Source of the DNA: Hypericum androsaemum
Lineage: Eukaryota > Streptophyta > Magnoliopsida > Malpighiales > Hypericaceae
Assembly: GCA_963995505.1 (NCBI GenBank)
Contig: OZ023184.1
Span: forward strand, 8,262,308-8,326,307
Direction: 5' to 3'
DNA length: 64,000 nt
This document shows positions 33,561-45,324 of the stretch, one piece after another. The translations under genes were made by a program, and so were the position numbers. Below the pieces are notes generated by a model. That model did not search any database. It was not told where the DNA came from and saw only the letters and a program-made list of their open reading frames with translations. How positions within the stretch are numbered: position 1 is the stretch's first letter; each line of letters begins with the position of its first letter.

Positions 33561-33689
33561 GGTGCTCGTTTATCGCACATCATGGCACGATTCAAAGCAT
33601 TTTTCTCTCACCAGTTAATTTTTCAGTGACCATAGTTAAGTCCCAACTTCCAACCTTCTGTCTTTTTGAAGCGATCTTAAATCAATAAA

Positions 33690-34167
33690 GAAAAAATTAC
33701 TCTCAAGTCCCTTGTGTTTGACTAGATACACGCAAAAGTCTTCCGTGTTTAAAAAATGACCATTTTGTCCCTCTTGTTTGATTTTATTATTCGTTCGGGT
33801 CCCTGGGTGATGTCAGCAAATTTTTTTTCTTTTTGGGGGAAGGGAATGGTGGCGGAGAAAGAAGATGAGCTCGAGAAAGAAGATTATGGAAAACTTAGAA
33901 ATGGGAAAGTTGGGGGAAGGGAATGGTGGCGGAGAAAGAAGAAGAGCTTGACGGTGGGGTTGCCACGGCTGCTAGGTTATTCGTCAAACATGGAATCGAC
34001 ACTAGATATCTGTGTTTTCTTGTGGCAAGAAAAATAGAAGAGGAGCAACGATAATCGACAGGGAGGAGGAAGGAGGTGAATTACTGCTGAGATAAATATA
34101 TTTTTCACACACAGGGAACTTTTGAATATATTTAAGCAAATATGTGGGACTTGAGAGTAATTTTTCC
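33690..34167. mobile_element. Small MULE (478 bp) with 9-bp target duplication
   Basis: The ends GAAAAAATTACTCTCAAGTC and the complement of GGAAAAATTACTCTCAAGTC are flanked by the perfect 9-bp duplication ATCAATAAA (33681-33689 and 34168-34176). The centre is purine-rich and holds a direct repeat of GGGAAGGGAATGGTGGCGGA about 76 bases apart (near 33836 and 33913). It has no coding capacity that I recognise. Confidence 0.88.
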
Positions 34168-34176
34168 ATCAATAAA

Positions 34177-35853
34177 TATTTAGATCGACTTATTCTCAAG
34201 TTCGAATATTTAAAAATAATAACATAAAATATTATTTGAATTTTTTTCTTATTATTAATAAATTATTCTTTTCAAACCTACATTTGTAAATGTGTAATAT
34301 GTAAAATTGGAGCGAGGTTCACAATTTCATAGTCACGTCTTAATCGAAGCTTTTCAAATAACTACCCCAAAAAACCCTAGCAGAGAGCGTCCGCCCCGCC
34401 CCCCCTCCCCCTCTTCTTTCCCCTTGAATTTTTTTCAAGAGCTGAAAATTTCCTTTGCCATTGCTGGCAATCTTTACTTGGATTTCATCTTCCACCTTTG
34501 TTAGTTCTATCTCCGCCTTCATTATACCCTTTTCTTTTTCCCCTTTTCTACTCCCTATTTCGCTTTCCCACGCCCGCAACTGTCAGATCTGAGCTCGATC
34601 ATCCAGTTCTGAGCTCGGACCGAACCGAAGCCACTCCAACCAGGGAAAGCCTCTCGCCCGTAGGAAAGCTGTTAACCGCTCTGTCAACCACCTTCCTTGC
34701 AGTCTCAGTCCGGTAGCTCTCCGGCCTCCCGCTCGTCGCCAACCACCCGCCTGTCGCCACCTCGCCAGTAACTCCCGGTCTCGATTTCTCCCTGTACAGC
34801 ATGGATCGTCCACTACGACTACCGGAGGGGCTCATCTCAGGCATCAGTGTTTGGCCGGAGGGGCTGACCTTTTCCGAGGTCTCCCTTCCGGCCCAGGAGG
34901 TCTCAACGAGTTGCTCAAACTATCGCTCATGCCTTTGCTTTCCTTGTTTTTGTTTACTGTCAAGTTTTTTATTATGTGTCTAGTAATGTCTATGTTTTCC
35001 TTGTTTTTGTTTGCTGTTAAGTATTTCAATGTTATAGATTGGACCTGGTTCGTCTTGCTCACTGTCACTTTTGTGATTACTGGAGTATATCCATTAGATC
35101 GACAAGCAGCTTGTTACGCCTTGGACGTAATTATCCTAATAAGGCCATTATCTCCGGGCTTTATCGCCAATTGGAGACTTTATCCTAGTCGCTCCATGTG
35201 TGTTAAGCTATGAATTCTGACATTATATTCAGCAGTTTCTTGGTTTGCCGCTTCTTGGCAGGCGCAATCTCTTTTATGGAGATTAATTCAACTTCATGAG
35301 CTAATGTTTGGTCCGAGATTAATTCATCTTTTTTCGTGGTCTATACGATAGTGTCTTGTGTTGAATGATCAGAAACTTTAATTTGAATACAATATGTCAA
35401 ATAAATTTACTGTTAAGATAATAGACTTTATAAGATCCAACATAGAAATGTACAAATGAGATTACTGGACTTGTACAATCCATTATACATGGCATAATCT
35501 TGGCGCAATCTTTATATTATAATAAAATTTTACCGTTAAGGACAATTATGGCCACTTCGAATTACAACAAGACAATAAGATTAAGGTTGGACTAATTGGT
35601 ATCCCAAAACACAATCATTTTGCCGCAAAGGATAATTATAATAGGCGGTAGGCGCCTCCTGAAAGGCTACTTTTCCTCTCATAATCGATTATTTAGAATT
35701 TTTCACTCACTCATCGATCTTTGTAATTGACAAAATTTCAATATGTCGTGATCATAAAAAAGTTACTACCGAATTATACGACAACTTTTCAACTGAGTCG
35801 TGTAGCGAGCTCATCCATGTTAGGAACTTAGGTAGGCTAATCTGTACAAGTAT
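34177..35853. other. Unassigned region with a GC-rich core
   Basis: The stretch 34370-34920 is markedly more C/G-rich than its surroundings. It begins with AAACCCTAGCAGAG, a telo-box-like word common in leaders of growth-related plant genes. Short ORFs overlap in both strands, but none reads as a known family and no inverted ends or target duplications were found. After 35230 the DNA is AT-rich. It may be a decayed gene 5' end or captured DNA. Confidence 0.4.
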
Positions 35854-35861
35854 AAATAATT

Positions 35862-36221
35862 GGGTAAATTACCCATAGTTTTTTGTGTTTGGTCATCCTC
35901 TCTCTCGGGTCCTTACATTTTTAAAAATGATTTTACCGTCCCTCGACTTTGGTTTTAGAAACTTTTGGGTCCCTGGCAGACGTCAGCACCCATTGTTTTA
36001 ATTTTTTGTCAAGAGAAATGACCAAAATACCCTTGAAGATGATAATTTTTTCTTTTTTTTGAGGGTATTTTGGTCATTTCTATGAAAAAAGGGTGCTGAC
36101 GTCAACCAGGGACCCGAGAATTTCTAAAACCAAAGTCGGGGGACGGTAAAATCATTTTTGAAAATGTAGAGACCCGAAGGAAAGCATAACCAAACTTTAG
36201 AGACTAGGGGGTAATTTACCC
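35862..36221. mobile_element. Fold-back MULE-MITE (360 bp) with 9-bp target duplication
   Basis: The element is almost all inverted repeat. It starts GGGTAAATTACCC, ends in the complementary GGGTAATTTACCC, and the arms meet around 36045-36060. It is flanked by the perfect duplication TAAATAATT (35853-35861 and 36222-36230). The end sequence resembles the Pack-MULE at 9538-10850 (GGGCAAATTACC), so the two probably share a transposase source. Confidence 0.93.
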
Positions 36222-36230
36222 TAAATAATT

Positions 36231-37991
36231 CCCCGGTGGAACTTTTTCTTGATTAATTTACATCAGAGAGAACGCCTACTGGGCTGCAATAACCCAGCAA
36301 ACACAAATGTTTTAAACCGCGGTTTTGCTTCACCCGGGAATCCTAATCCTCGGTTCTGCACGGGCGCCGTTTATTGGACGACTTTCTGGCGACAGCCAGA
36401 TCGCCACTAATTTGGGTTGGTCACTAGCAATACTTTTTAGATTCCTTATAAAAATATAAAACAACGGTCAAAACCAGAGTCTAGGCTAAATTGAAAACCA
36501 GAGTCTTGGCTGCTAAAGTGGAAAAGATGCCGAAATTGAATTGAATAGTATAACGGGCATCGTTTCTACTCTTAGTTGATATATTTCATCTGTATTAACA
36601 TGGTTAGTATGTGCCGAAATTCAGTTGGGACAGTTTTACTTTTATTTTTCTACAAAAGAAAAGTGGAAAAGATGCAAAAAGTGTCTCACTCGGTCGTCAT
36701 GTATCCATCACGTCGGATGAAAAGCAAAAGGGTTTCAAGCTCGTTTTATCGGATGGTTGCCTGGAACTTGCCCAGATAAAAATTAATAAACTACAAAGAC
36801 TAAAGTAAAACGCAATTTTAAACAAGAATCTAAATACGAAAAGCGTAATATCATAATAAAGTATACTTTTCCTGGAACATCGAGAACGAATATTGCTTTT
36901 TTTTAGGAGATATTTTTTTTTTAGAGTAGTATTTTTTAGGAGATATATTGCTATTACAGTGATCGTCACATTTTAGCAGTTCGTGTGGTACCTGCATGCA
37001 GGAACCAAGTACCAGTATCCGAATGCTTTCACGTGGTTTCACCGCTGATCATCCATTAAAAATTTAAAAAAATAATGAGCGACGCAGCCAAATTTATTTT
37101 CTTTTTTTTCCTTTTAAAGCTTATTAACCAATTCAACCTGCACTTGTTCTTTCCATTGTGTCCTTTACTATTCGTTGCATTAGATTCGGTGTTAATAAAT
37201 AGGATGAGAAAAAGGTTCATATGTAGACCGAATGTTAATTATAGGTCACCAAAGTATAGGCCATGGAGTAAAAAGGTCCAAGCAAAATATGTGATCGTGT
37301 TTTCTTTTCATGGCCACAAAAAATTAACTGGTCGTCTAGATGACACGTGGTGGATGTACTAACTAATTACATCCGACGGCGGAGTCCGAATTTTTTCCTG
37401 CGGTGGGTGCAAATAAATATATTTGTTATATATATATAATTGTTAAGTAATCTCTGTCCCTTAAAAAGGTTATAATTGTTATATATTATACAACCTAACT
37501 AATTGCATAATAAAAAGTAATATGCAATTGATTAGGTTGCATAAATTACTGAATGAACTCGATAACAGCTGTAACTAGGACTACTCAGCAAGTTATGGAA
37601 ACCAATTACCAGCATTAACTATTGGTAAAAGGAAGTATATATTAATAAAAAAGAAAATTTACCTCTAAAAAAATATTGGTAAAAGGAATAAAACCCTAAG
37701 TAAGAAGTTCCTTGGGTTCCAAGAAGGATGCGATCAGATCAGGAACTTACTTATAAAAAATTTCCTACAATTAATGACAGGACACATGGATTGCTTGATT
37801 AACAATTTCTTATATCTCTAAAAAAGCCAACAATTTCTTATGAGATCCGGTCCGGATATTCGGTGGTTGAATAAAGTAAACTCTCTTCGTCTCCAATTAT
37901 AATCCCACGATTTGGAGAATATCTCTATAGCTGCGATGTCAATTTGAGGGACTGCAATAGTAATTAATAAAGCGTATAAAAAATTGTGCGT
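36231..37991. other. AT-rich spacer
   Basis: No convincing gene. The only structure noted is an imperfect inverted pair, TAAGTAAGAAGTTCCT / AGGAACTTACTTA, around 37697-37755, which could form a short stem. Confidence 0.5.
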
Positions 37992-38129
37992 TTTCCATGC
38001 GGAAATATTAATAACGTTTAGATGCGTGGCTCAGGCATATTACAGAAACAAATGCAATTTTTTCCATGCGGAAATATTAATAACGTTTAGATGCATGGCT
38101 CAGGCATATTACAGAAACAAATTCACTAT
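37992..38129 (+). repeat. Tandem duplication, 69-bp unit, two copies
   Basis: The unit starting TTTCCATGCGGAAATATTAA at 37992 recurs at 38061 with about one difference (GATGCGTGG versus GATGCATGG). It is a simple direct duplication in non-coding DNA. Confidence 0.9.
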
Positions 38130-38247
38130 AATATAGTATCTCGTGGACATGGTGGTGTATAAATATGCGATAAGGATGTTTTTGTTAGAATGGTTGAAAT
38201 TACACTATTTACTAGTTGTAATAGTGATAGATAGACTTGATTATAAG

Positions 38248-38744
38248 TATTGTTTTGAAGATGTGGTCGGACCGGTAGTCGGACCAGTTAGATCACGAAT
38301 CAGAGCTTTGGGCGGGTCAGAAAACCATGTATGTTACGCTTACCTAACGAACCAGATGATTTTCGGTCAGATCGGGCGGTTGGTTCAGATTTTTGACCCG
38401 AAAAAATCCGGTACATTAGGTTTGACAAAAAATTTAACCAAAAAATCAAGAATTCACCCAATCCAACCAAAAAAATTAAAAAAATCAGAGTACATACTCA
38501 ATTTTCCCAAATCAACACAAAATAAACTAAATTAACAAAGATAATTATACCAAATATAAAATAAATTGTCCAACATATCGAGAATATTACTTTTTAAACC
38601 TATTATTTACTATATATATATATACATATATATATATGTATATATATAATCTCGGTCCAAACGCCAGTCTGACCGATCAGACCGGTTGACCCAAATATCA
38701 GACCAAAATCTGGGTCGCTCTTCGGATCGTTTTTTAAAACAATG
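38248..38744. mobile_element. MITE-like element, GACCGG family (copy C)
   Basis: The ends are TATTGTTTTGAAGATG and the complement of CATTGTTTTAAAAAACG. Inside are GGTCGGACCGG and CAGACCGGTTGACCC blocks at opposite sides. A TA-dinucleotide-rich stretch occupies about 38612-38649. It is related to the copies at 11346 and 29055 and does not code. Confidence 0.6.
38612..38649. repeat. TA-rich microsatellite
   Basis: A run of TATATATATA units interrupted by ACA and GTA, inside the MITE-like element. Confidence 0.85.
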
Positions 38745-39446
38745 ATTATAAGTACGAAAAAATTTACAAATCTATTTCCTTATAAATATTTTTTAATATA
38801 ATATGAGAGCGAATTGATCTCGTGTTTATTATAATCCTCATACAATAAACAATTTATTTAGATTACATTTCACATTTTATCAATGTATTTAGTTGATTTT
38901 TAATGAAATTGGGCACATTTTTGTTATTTCGTATCTTCACTCATTGATGTATATGAGGCGTTGAATTTTCAATCTTCACTTATTTTGAGTTAATTAATAA
39001 ATTTTGAATTTACACTTAAAAATTTACTAACTTGAATTTTGATTAATAAATTCAATAAATATCTGGTAAAATGTAGTTTGATATTTTTTGGGTAAAAAAA
39101 ATTAAAATATTTTATTATTTCACATGCTAAAACAAGGATCCCGCCGAAACAAAAAACAACCAAAGTACCTAGTAATCAAGAAACCGACATGGACACATTA
39201 CTTGCCGAGCAAATTTCCCTTACAAATAATTTTATTTAATTTTCCAAAAACCCCGCCCCTAGTATCACTTACCGCTCGTATGGTCACTCACTCTACTACC
39301 TATAAATACCTCCCCCTTCCACTTTCATCGTCACTCGCCAATTCCCAAACACACACAAGACAAAAAGAAAAAAGAAAAGAAAATAGCAAACTCCTTTCTT
39401 CTCGTTCTAATACTACGCCAACTGTCCTTCTCGAATTCTTCAGAAA
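38745..39446 (+). promoter_or_regulatory. PDC upstream region with TATA box at 39301-39308
   Basis: TATAAATA at 39301-39308, in the context CTACCTATAAATACCTCC, lies 146 bases before the PDC ATG, a good distance for a core promoter with a leader of about 110 bases. Upstream of 39130 the DNA is AT-rich and featureless. I did not find a clear anaerobic-response element. Confidence 0.6.
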
Positions 39447-41728
39447 ATGGACACCAAGCTCGGATCGCTGGACACGTGTAGGCCAGCTGGCTCGGAGATT
39501 TGTCGCCCGGCGACGAACGGCACCTCGACGATCCAGAACTCGTCGGTGCCGGCCTCCTTCTCCGACGCGACCCTCGGCCGCCACATCGCGAGGCGGCTGG
39601 TCCAGGTCGGCGTCAGCGACATCTTCTCGGTCCCCGGGGACTTCAACCTGACGCTGCTCGACCACCTCATCGCGGAGCCGGGGCTCACCAACGTCGGCTG
39701 CTGCAACGAGCTCAACGCCGGGTACGCCGCCGACGGGTACGCCCGGGCGCGCGGGGTCGGGGCCTGCGTCGCGACGTTCACCGTCGGCGGGCTCAGCATC
39801 ATCAACGCCATCGCCGGCGCGTACAGCGAGAACCTCCCCGTTATATGCATCGTCGGTGGGCCCAACTCTAATGACTACGGCACCAACCGGATCCTCCACC
39901 ACACCATCGGGCTGCCTGATTTCTCCCAGGAGCTTCGTTGCTTCCAGACGGTTACTTGCTTCCAGGTAGTTATAACACTAAATATATATTATTTTATTTT
40001 TGACCGTTTAAGCAATTTGATTTTCTTTTTCTTTTTAATTTTTTAATATTGATTTTGTGTTTGGTTTTAGGCGGTGGTCAATAACCTGGAAGAGGCCCAC
40101 GAGCTGATCGATACGGCTATATCAACGGCGGTTAAGGAAAGCAAGCCAGTCTACATTAGCGTCAGCTGTAACCTTCCGGCCATCCCGCACCCTACTTTTA
40201 GCCGGGATCCGGTTCCTTTCTCGCTCTCTCCCAGGTGAGATTCGCATTAAGTAGTCTTCTTCGTTGTTGTTGGATTTGTGTTTGCTGATCGTGAGTTTGT
40301 TGTTTGGACTCTGTAGAATAAGCAACAAAATGGGATTGGAGGCTGCGGTGGAGGCAGCGGCGGAGTTCTTGAACAAGGCGGTGAAGCCAGTCCTGGTGGC
40401 CGGCCCCAAGATGAGGGTGGCCAAGGCCTGTGAGGCGTTCGTTGAGCTAGCTGATGCCTGTGGTTACCCAGTGGCGGTGATGCCCTCTGGGAAAGGGCTG
40501 GTCCCGGAGCACCATCCCCGTTTCATTGGGACATACTGGGGCGCGGTTAGCACTGCGTTCTGTGCAGAGATAGTGGAGTCCGCGGATGCCTACGTGTTTG
40601 CAGGCCCCATCTTTAATGATTACAGCTCTGTTGGGTACTCCCTTCTGCTCAAGAGGGAGAAGGCCATTGTGGTCCAGCCCGATCGCGTGGTGATCGGTAA
40701 TGGGCCGGCTTTCGGGTGCGTCTTGATGAGGGATTTCCTCCACGCTCTTGCCAAGAGGCTGAAGCCTAACCCTACCGCTTTCGAGAATTACCAGAGGATA
40801 TTTGTTCCCCCTGGCCATCCTCTAAAGGGCGAGCTAAAAGAGGCGCTGAGAGTGAACATCTTGTTTGAGCATATACAAAAGATGTTGTCTGGTGAAAATG
40901 CTGTGATTGCCGAGACAGGGGATTCATGGTTTAATTGCCAGAAGCTCGTATTGCCCAAGGGATGTGGGTAAGTTTAGAGGATTTATGTTTTCTTTGAGGT
41001 TGGTTGGTGGGTTCTGTCCTACTAGATAGTAGAGACTGTTCTAGATTCCTGACTTGTGTTTTTTTAGTTATGAGTTCCAGATGCAATATGGATCCATCGG
41101 CTGGTCGGTTGGTGCCACTCTTGGGTATGCTCAGGCGGTTCCGGAGAAGCGTGTCATTGCTTGTATTGGGGATGGTAGCTTCCAGGTACCTGACATACGC
41201 ATCATGTTCTTGACTAGGATCAGATGAAGTGGTGATCCAATTTTCTGATGGGAATTTGTTGTGATCTTTCCAGGTGACAGTTCAGGACGTGTCTACAATG
41301 CTACGGTGCGGGCAGAAGACCATCATTTTCCTCATTAACAATGGTGGATACACGATTGAAGTCGAGATCCACGACGGCCCGTACAACGTGATCAAGAACT
41401 GGAACTACACCGGCTTGGTTGATGCAATCCACAACGGGGAAGGCAATTGCTGGACTACCAAGGTCGGTTTATGTTTAAAAGTAAAATAGCCCGTATGATG
41501 ATGCTCTTTTGATCCATAACTTGTTTCTGATGTTGCATCTTGAATCTCACGATGCAGGTCTTCAACGAAGAGGATCTCGTCAAAGCTATCGAGACCGCGA
41601 CAGGGGAGAAGAAGGATTGCTTCTGCTTCATTGAAGTCATCGTTCACAAGGATGACACCAGCAAAGAACTGTTGGAATGGGGTTCCAGGGTCTCTGCAGC
41701 CAACAGCCGCCCTCCTAATCCTCAGTAG
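39447..41728 (+). CDS. PDC: Pyruvate decarboxylase, 603 aa
   Basis: This thiamine-diphosphate enzyme converts pyruvate to acetaldehyde and CO2, the first step of ethanolic fermentation; it is cytosolic and typically induced by low oxygen. Exons are 39447-39965, 40071-40234, 40317-40967, 41068-41185, 41274-41462 and 41558-41728 (1812 bases, in frame). The N-terminal ThDP domain has GDFN (64-67), the cofactor-activating glutamate E88 in [16 protein letters not shown] and the catalytic His pair H151-H152. The central domain spans about 225-385. The ThDP/Mg-binding motif starts GDGS (479-482) and ends NN (506-507), with E513 in NNGGYTIE. It ends in SRPPNPQ, the usual plant PDC C-terminus. Exon 1 is GC-rich compared with the rest. 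A rearranged piece lies at 43089-43366. All key residues are present, so it should be functional. Confidence 0.97.
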
Positions 41729-43088
41729 AAGGGCATCGCTCACGTTTCTGCTGAAGTTTATGAAATCGGATTGCTGCTGCTAATAATTTCTGTCGTTCAG
41801 TTGTCTAGAGTTTATTTTGGACAAGTCAGTAATATAGAGTTGAGCCATTTTCTTCAATTGTCATGTGATTCCTGCTCGATTATGTACATATTGATTTGGT
41901 TTTCCATTCATGCTCTCTTTTTGTTCGTTGAAATTTTTGTTCATCTTTTTCAACTAAACTAAGTATCATAATAACACTTTACAATAAACGTGGTATATAA
42001 TTTAAATTTTTGCAAGGGAAACTTACAAAGCACTCTTACGTATCAGGAAAAAAAACCTTAAAAAAAGCACTCTTGTCGAGTCACTTGCATATTATTGGTA
42101 TTTTGGTAGTGAGGCGAATAAATCCTATTTAGCATCAAAAGTTGGAAATGATCGCCCACCAATCGTTGTATAGTTGGGCCCCCAAGTGTCAGCGAGATCA
42201 CCCAATTACTGGGACCATTTAGGCTAGTGTGAAGGCGACGACCACTTTTTTTTATAAGCAAAATATATGTTAAATTTTAAAAAAATTACATAACATCTGA
42301 AATCTAACAAAATAATCTCTACCTATCCTACATATTAGGAGTCAATGGTCTCAAAAGATACTAGTAAACTCCCTCATACAAAATGTACAAAGTTGTAGTC
42401 GTAGATCTTTGTAAAAAAATACTGTCGTAGTAAAACTCTATGAAATAAAATCTACGAATAGATCATTAATATTTTTTATGGATTTAAAGTTTTCATGCCC
42501 GGCTTTTTAGCGTTATAATTGACTAGTCCTCTTCGAATAGATTGTCCTGCCTTTGTTCTGTAGTTATCGACGTGATGTGCATAGTATCTGAGTCAATTGA
42601 GTCCACTGTACACCCAATCACTGCGCGAGCCCCGGTCTAGAATTGTCCGGCCTGTCTGAATCTGATCCCTTACTTCCCGCTAGACACAACGTCATTCTGA
42701 TAAAAGTCTCGATCATTTTCCGCCATTCTTCACATAGGTTTTTTTTTTCTTTTTTCTCGATAGAAAATAACTAATTTATAATCGAATTAAGAAATTATAT
42801 TATCCAATAAAGACATTCTAGTATCCATTCGCGTTCTTTGCGCTAGGTTTTTAGTTGCCTGATATCGTTGAGGTTGGGCCAATCTAAACAGCCACGGGAC
42901 CAGGGTGGGCGCGACCGGATTGGGTGCGGGTACTAATACCCCCTTCTGTGCGACGCGGGAAAAAATCTAGGCTGTCTACATGTCATGGCCCAAATCAAAT
43001 GGCTGAAATAGCGCGCGTGTTTACTAGGCATTTTAGGTATTTTTTTTCTCTCTTATTTTTTTCCTTCGTTTTTATTTTTCGGCTGCAG
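41729..43088. other. PDC 3' flank and spacer
   Basis: Probable 3' UTR to about 41960, then AT-rich and mixed sequence without a recognisable gene or complete element. Confidence 0.55.
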
Positions 43089-43366
43089 GTAAGTTTAGAG
43101 GATTTATGTTATCTTTTAGGTTGGTTGGCTATCCTAGTAGAGACTGTACTAGGTTCTTGAACTTGTGTTTTTATAGTTATGAGTTTCAGATGCAATATGG
43201 ATCCATCGGCTGGTCGGTTGGTGCCACTCTTGGGTATGCTCAGGCGGTCTCGGAAAAGAAGAAGGATTGCTTCTGCTTCATTGAAGTCATAGTTCACAAA
43301 GATGACACCAGCAAAGAGCTGTTGGAATGGGGTTCTAGGGTCTCTGCAGCCAACAGCCGCATCTAG
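43089..43366 (+). pseudogene. Rearranged partial PDC copy (intron 3, exon 4 fused to exon 6)
   Basis: The copy begins exactly at the intron-3 donor sequence (GTAAGTTTAGAGGATTTATG). It runs through a shortened intron 3 and most of exon 4 ([23 protein letters not shown]), then jumps into exon 6 ([16 protein letters not shown]) and ends SAANSRI and stop. The jump falls where both parent exons share GGAGAAG, suggesting a microhomology-mediated deletion of about 460 bases including intron 4, exon 5 and intron 5. The fused reading stays in frame but lacks the ThDP motif, so it is catalytically dead. Retention of the intron shows DNA-level duplication. Confidence 0.9.
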
Positions 43367-43394
43367 TGTCCTTGCGAGGGTCAAGAATCAGAAT

Positions 43395-43395
<1 letters not shown>

Positions 43396-43425
<30 letters not shown>

Positions 43426-43430
43426 AAGAA
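43396..43430. repeat. (AAG)n microsatellite
   Basis: About eleven AAG units just after the PDC fragment. Confidence 0.9.
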
Positions 43431-43736
43431 AGAGGAAAGGGAGAAAATAGAAGAGAAGTAGAAGAGAATAAACATATAGTTCTCTACTATTTAGATCCTC
43501 ACCAATTATAGAATGATCACTATAGTTATGCACGTCTTTCACTCTAGTACAAAAATATGTTACAACTTCACTCTTCAAAAGAGCATTGTCCTCAAGTGAT
43601 GCGGGGCACGATACAGATTCGTGGCATGAGACAGATTGATGCACGGGAGTTCAAAGGATAGATTCATGCACGAATTCATGAATCAAAGGCATGCATGTAT
43701 CGTTAGGTACATCTCCTTATTTGTATTTAATTTTAA

Positions 43737-45315
43737 AGGGTAAGTTTATTTTAGTACCCTGTAGTTTCACTCTTTTTTCTCGGAGTACCATGTGATTTCA
43801 AATTGGTATTTTAGTATCCTGTGGTTGACCACCAATTTTTTGGGCAGGTCAGGGCAACTGTCCGTCTACACTCGCTCGAAATGACGTCGTTTTCTGGACG
43901 ACATGGAAGACATGTGGTGACACAGTGTGTTTAGTTGTTGATGATGATATGGCAAGTGGCAAAATAACAATTCAATCCCTATTTATTTTTTATGTTTAAA
44001 AACCCTTCCTCTACCTCTTTCTCATCCTCCGTCTCTTCCCCTTCATTTTATTTCCATAAAAGAACCGAAGCAGATGAGAAAATAAAAAAAATCCAATATA
44101 TTCCCACCCCTTAAAATGCTCCACCTTCCCTGACGTCTCCTCCTTTCCTTCCCCCTCACTCTCTCCTCCCAACCCTAAAATCACAATCAAAACTTAGGGA
44201 AACAAAAATCCCACCATTAGAAGTCTATTATTATCTTCCTCCAAGATTCAAACTTTATAGGGAGGCCCAGGAAAAAAGGCTCGATCTTTGAGAACCCTTT
44301 GGGAAGAGGAGTAAAGGGCAGCGAGGAAATGGCCAAGGAAGGGCAGTGAAACGAAAACCGGAGCTACGGCCTACTCGGTGGACGATGGGTCGAGCAGTGA
44401 GCGACCTTGGGTGCTGGCCTCGCAGGCGGCAAGCGAAGACCAGTCGCTCAAGCTGGCCATAACGATATCTCTCTCCTACGCTCCGAGCTCCTGCACACGC
44501 AGCTTCCAAAGCCTTCCACGGAAGCCGACGACGCTCTCCGTTAGAAGTGGAAGGTCTATATTTCTCCCGCCCTCGGGTTTTGTGTATTTTCCAGTGGGTA
44601 ATTTCTGGATCCCTGTTACCGCCTCCTCCGACGGCTTCCGTGGTTATTCGTGGTCGATTGCTTCCTTGGTTTTTCTCAACCGGATGATATTTTGCCCATT
44701 CACATGGATATTCTTGTTTTCATGTGTACGGACAGAGATGGCTACAAGCAGGCAGGGTAGTTGCACGGGACAAATGTTGGTGGTGGGTTGTGTTCCTTGG
44801 TTTTTCCCTTTGGTGGTGGTCGATTAATTCCTTAGACTTCAATCGACAACATAGATTGCTTCCATGGTTTTTTGTTTTGATGTGGTCTTGTTTTCTTGTT
44901 TTCAAATGTTGCAGAGTGCCATGCTTTTTTATTAGTTTGGTATTGTTTATGGGTTGTGTTTTTGTTCTTGGGATGGTGTTCTTGGTTGATTTTGTTGGGA
45001 GAAAGAGAGATGAGGAGGAGAGAGAGTATGTGAATAATATTCAAAAGAAGAGTTTTTTTTAAATAAAATACTTAAGAATTATTTTAATAATTTACCGGGG
45101 TTCTACGTCAGTTTTAACTAAACTCACTATGTTGCCATGTGTCTTTCACCTCGGCTCAAAAACGACGTCGTTTCGAGCGCATTTGGACATGCAACTGCCC
45201 TAGACCTGCCCGAAAAATTGATGGTCAACCACATGGTACTAAAATACCAATTTGAAACTACATGGTACTCTATAAAAAGGGATAAAATTACAGGGCACTA
45301 CAATGAACTTACCCC
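43737..45315. mobile_element. MULE (1579 bp) with unidentified GC-rich cargo
   Basis: Inverted ends of about 165 bp start AGGGTAAGTTTATTTTAG at the left and GGGGTAAGTTCATTGTAG at the right (complement). They share GAGTACCATGT and GACGTCGTTT blocks and are flanked by the perfect 9-bp duplication TAATTTTAA (43728-43736 and 45316-45324). The arms look clearly more diverged than those of the ferritin Pack-MULE. The interior 44240-44640 is GC-richer and reads like exonic DNA, but I could not match either strand to a family. No transposase is present. Confidence 0.9.
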
Positions 45316-45324
45316 TAATTTTAA

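Noticed and set aside
37075..37362. 95-codon plus-strand reading
   Set aside because: Low-complexity Phe-rich start and no homology; typical of AT-rich spacer.
39300..39902. 200-codon minus-strand reading opposite PDC exon 1
   Set aside because: It is a GC-rich shadow of the confirmed PDC exon, and its codons have no family resemblance.
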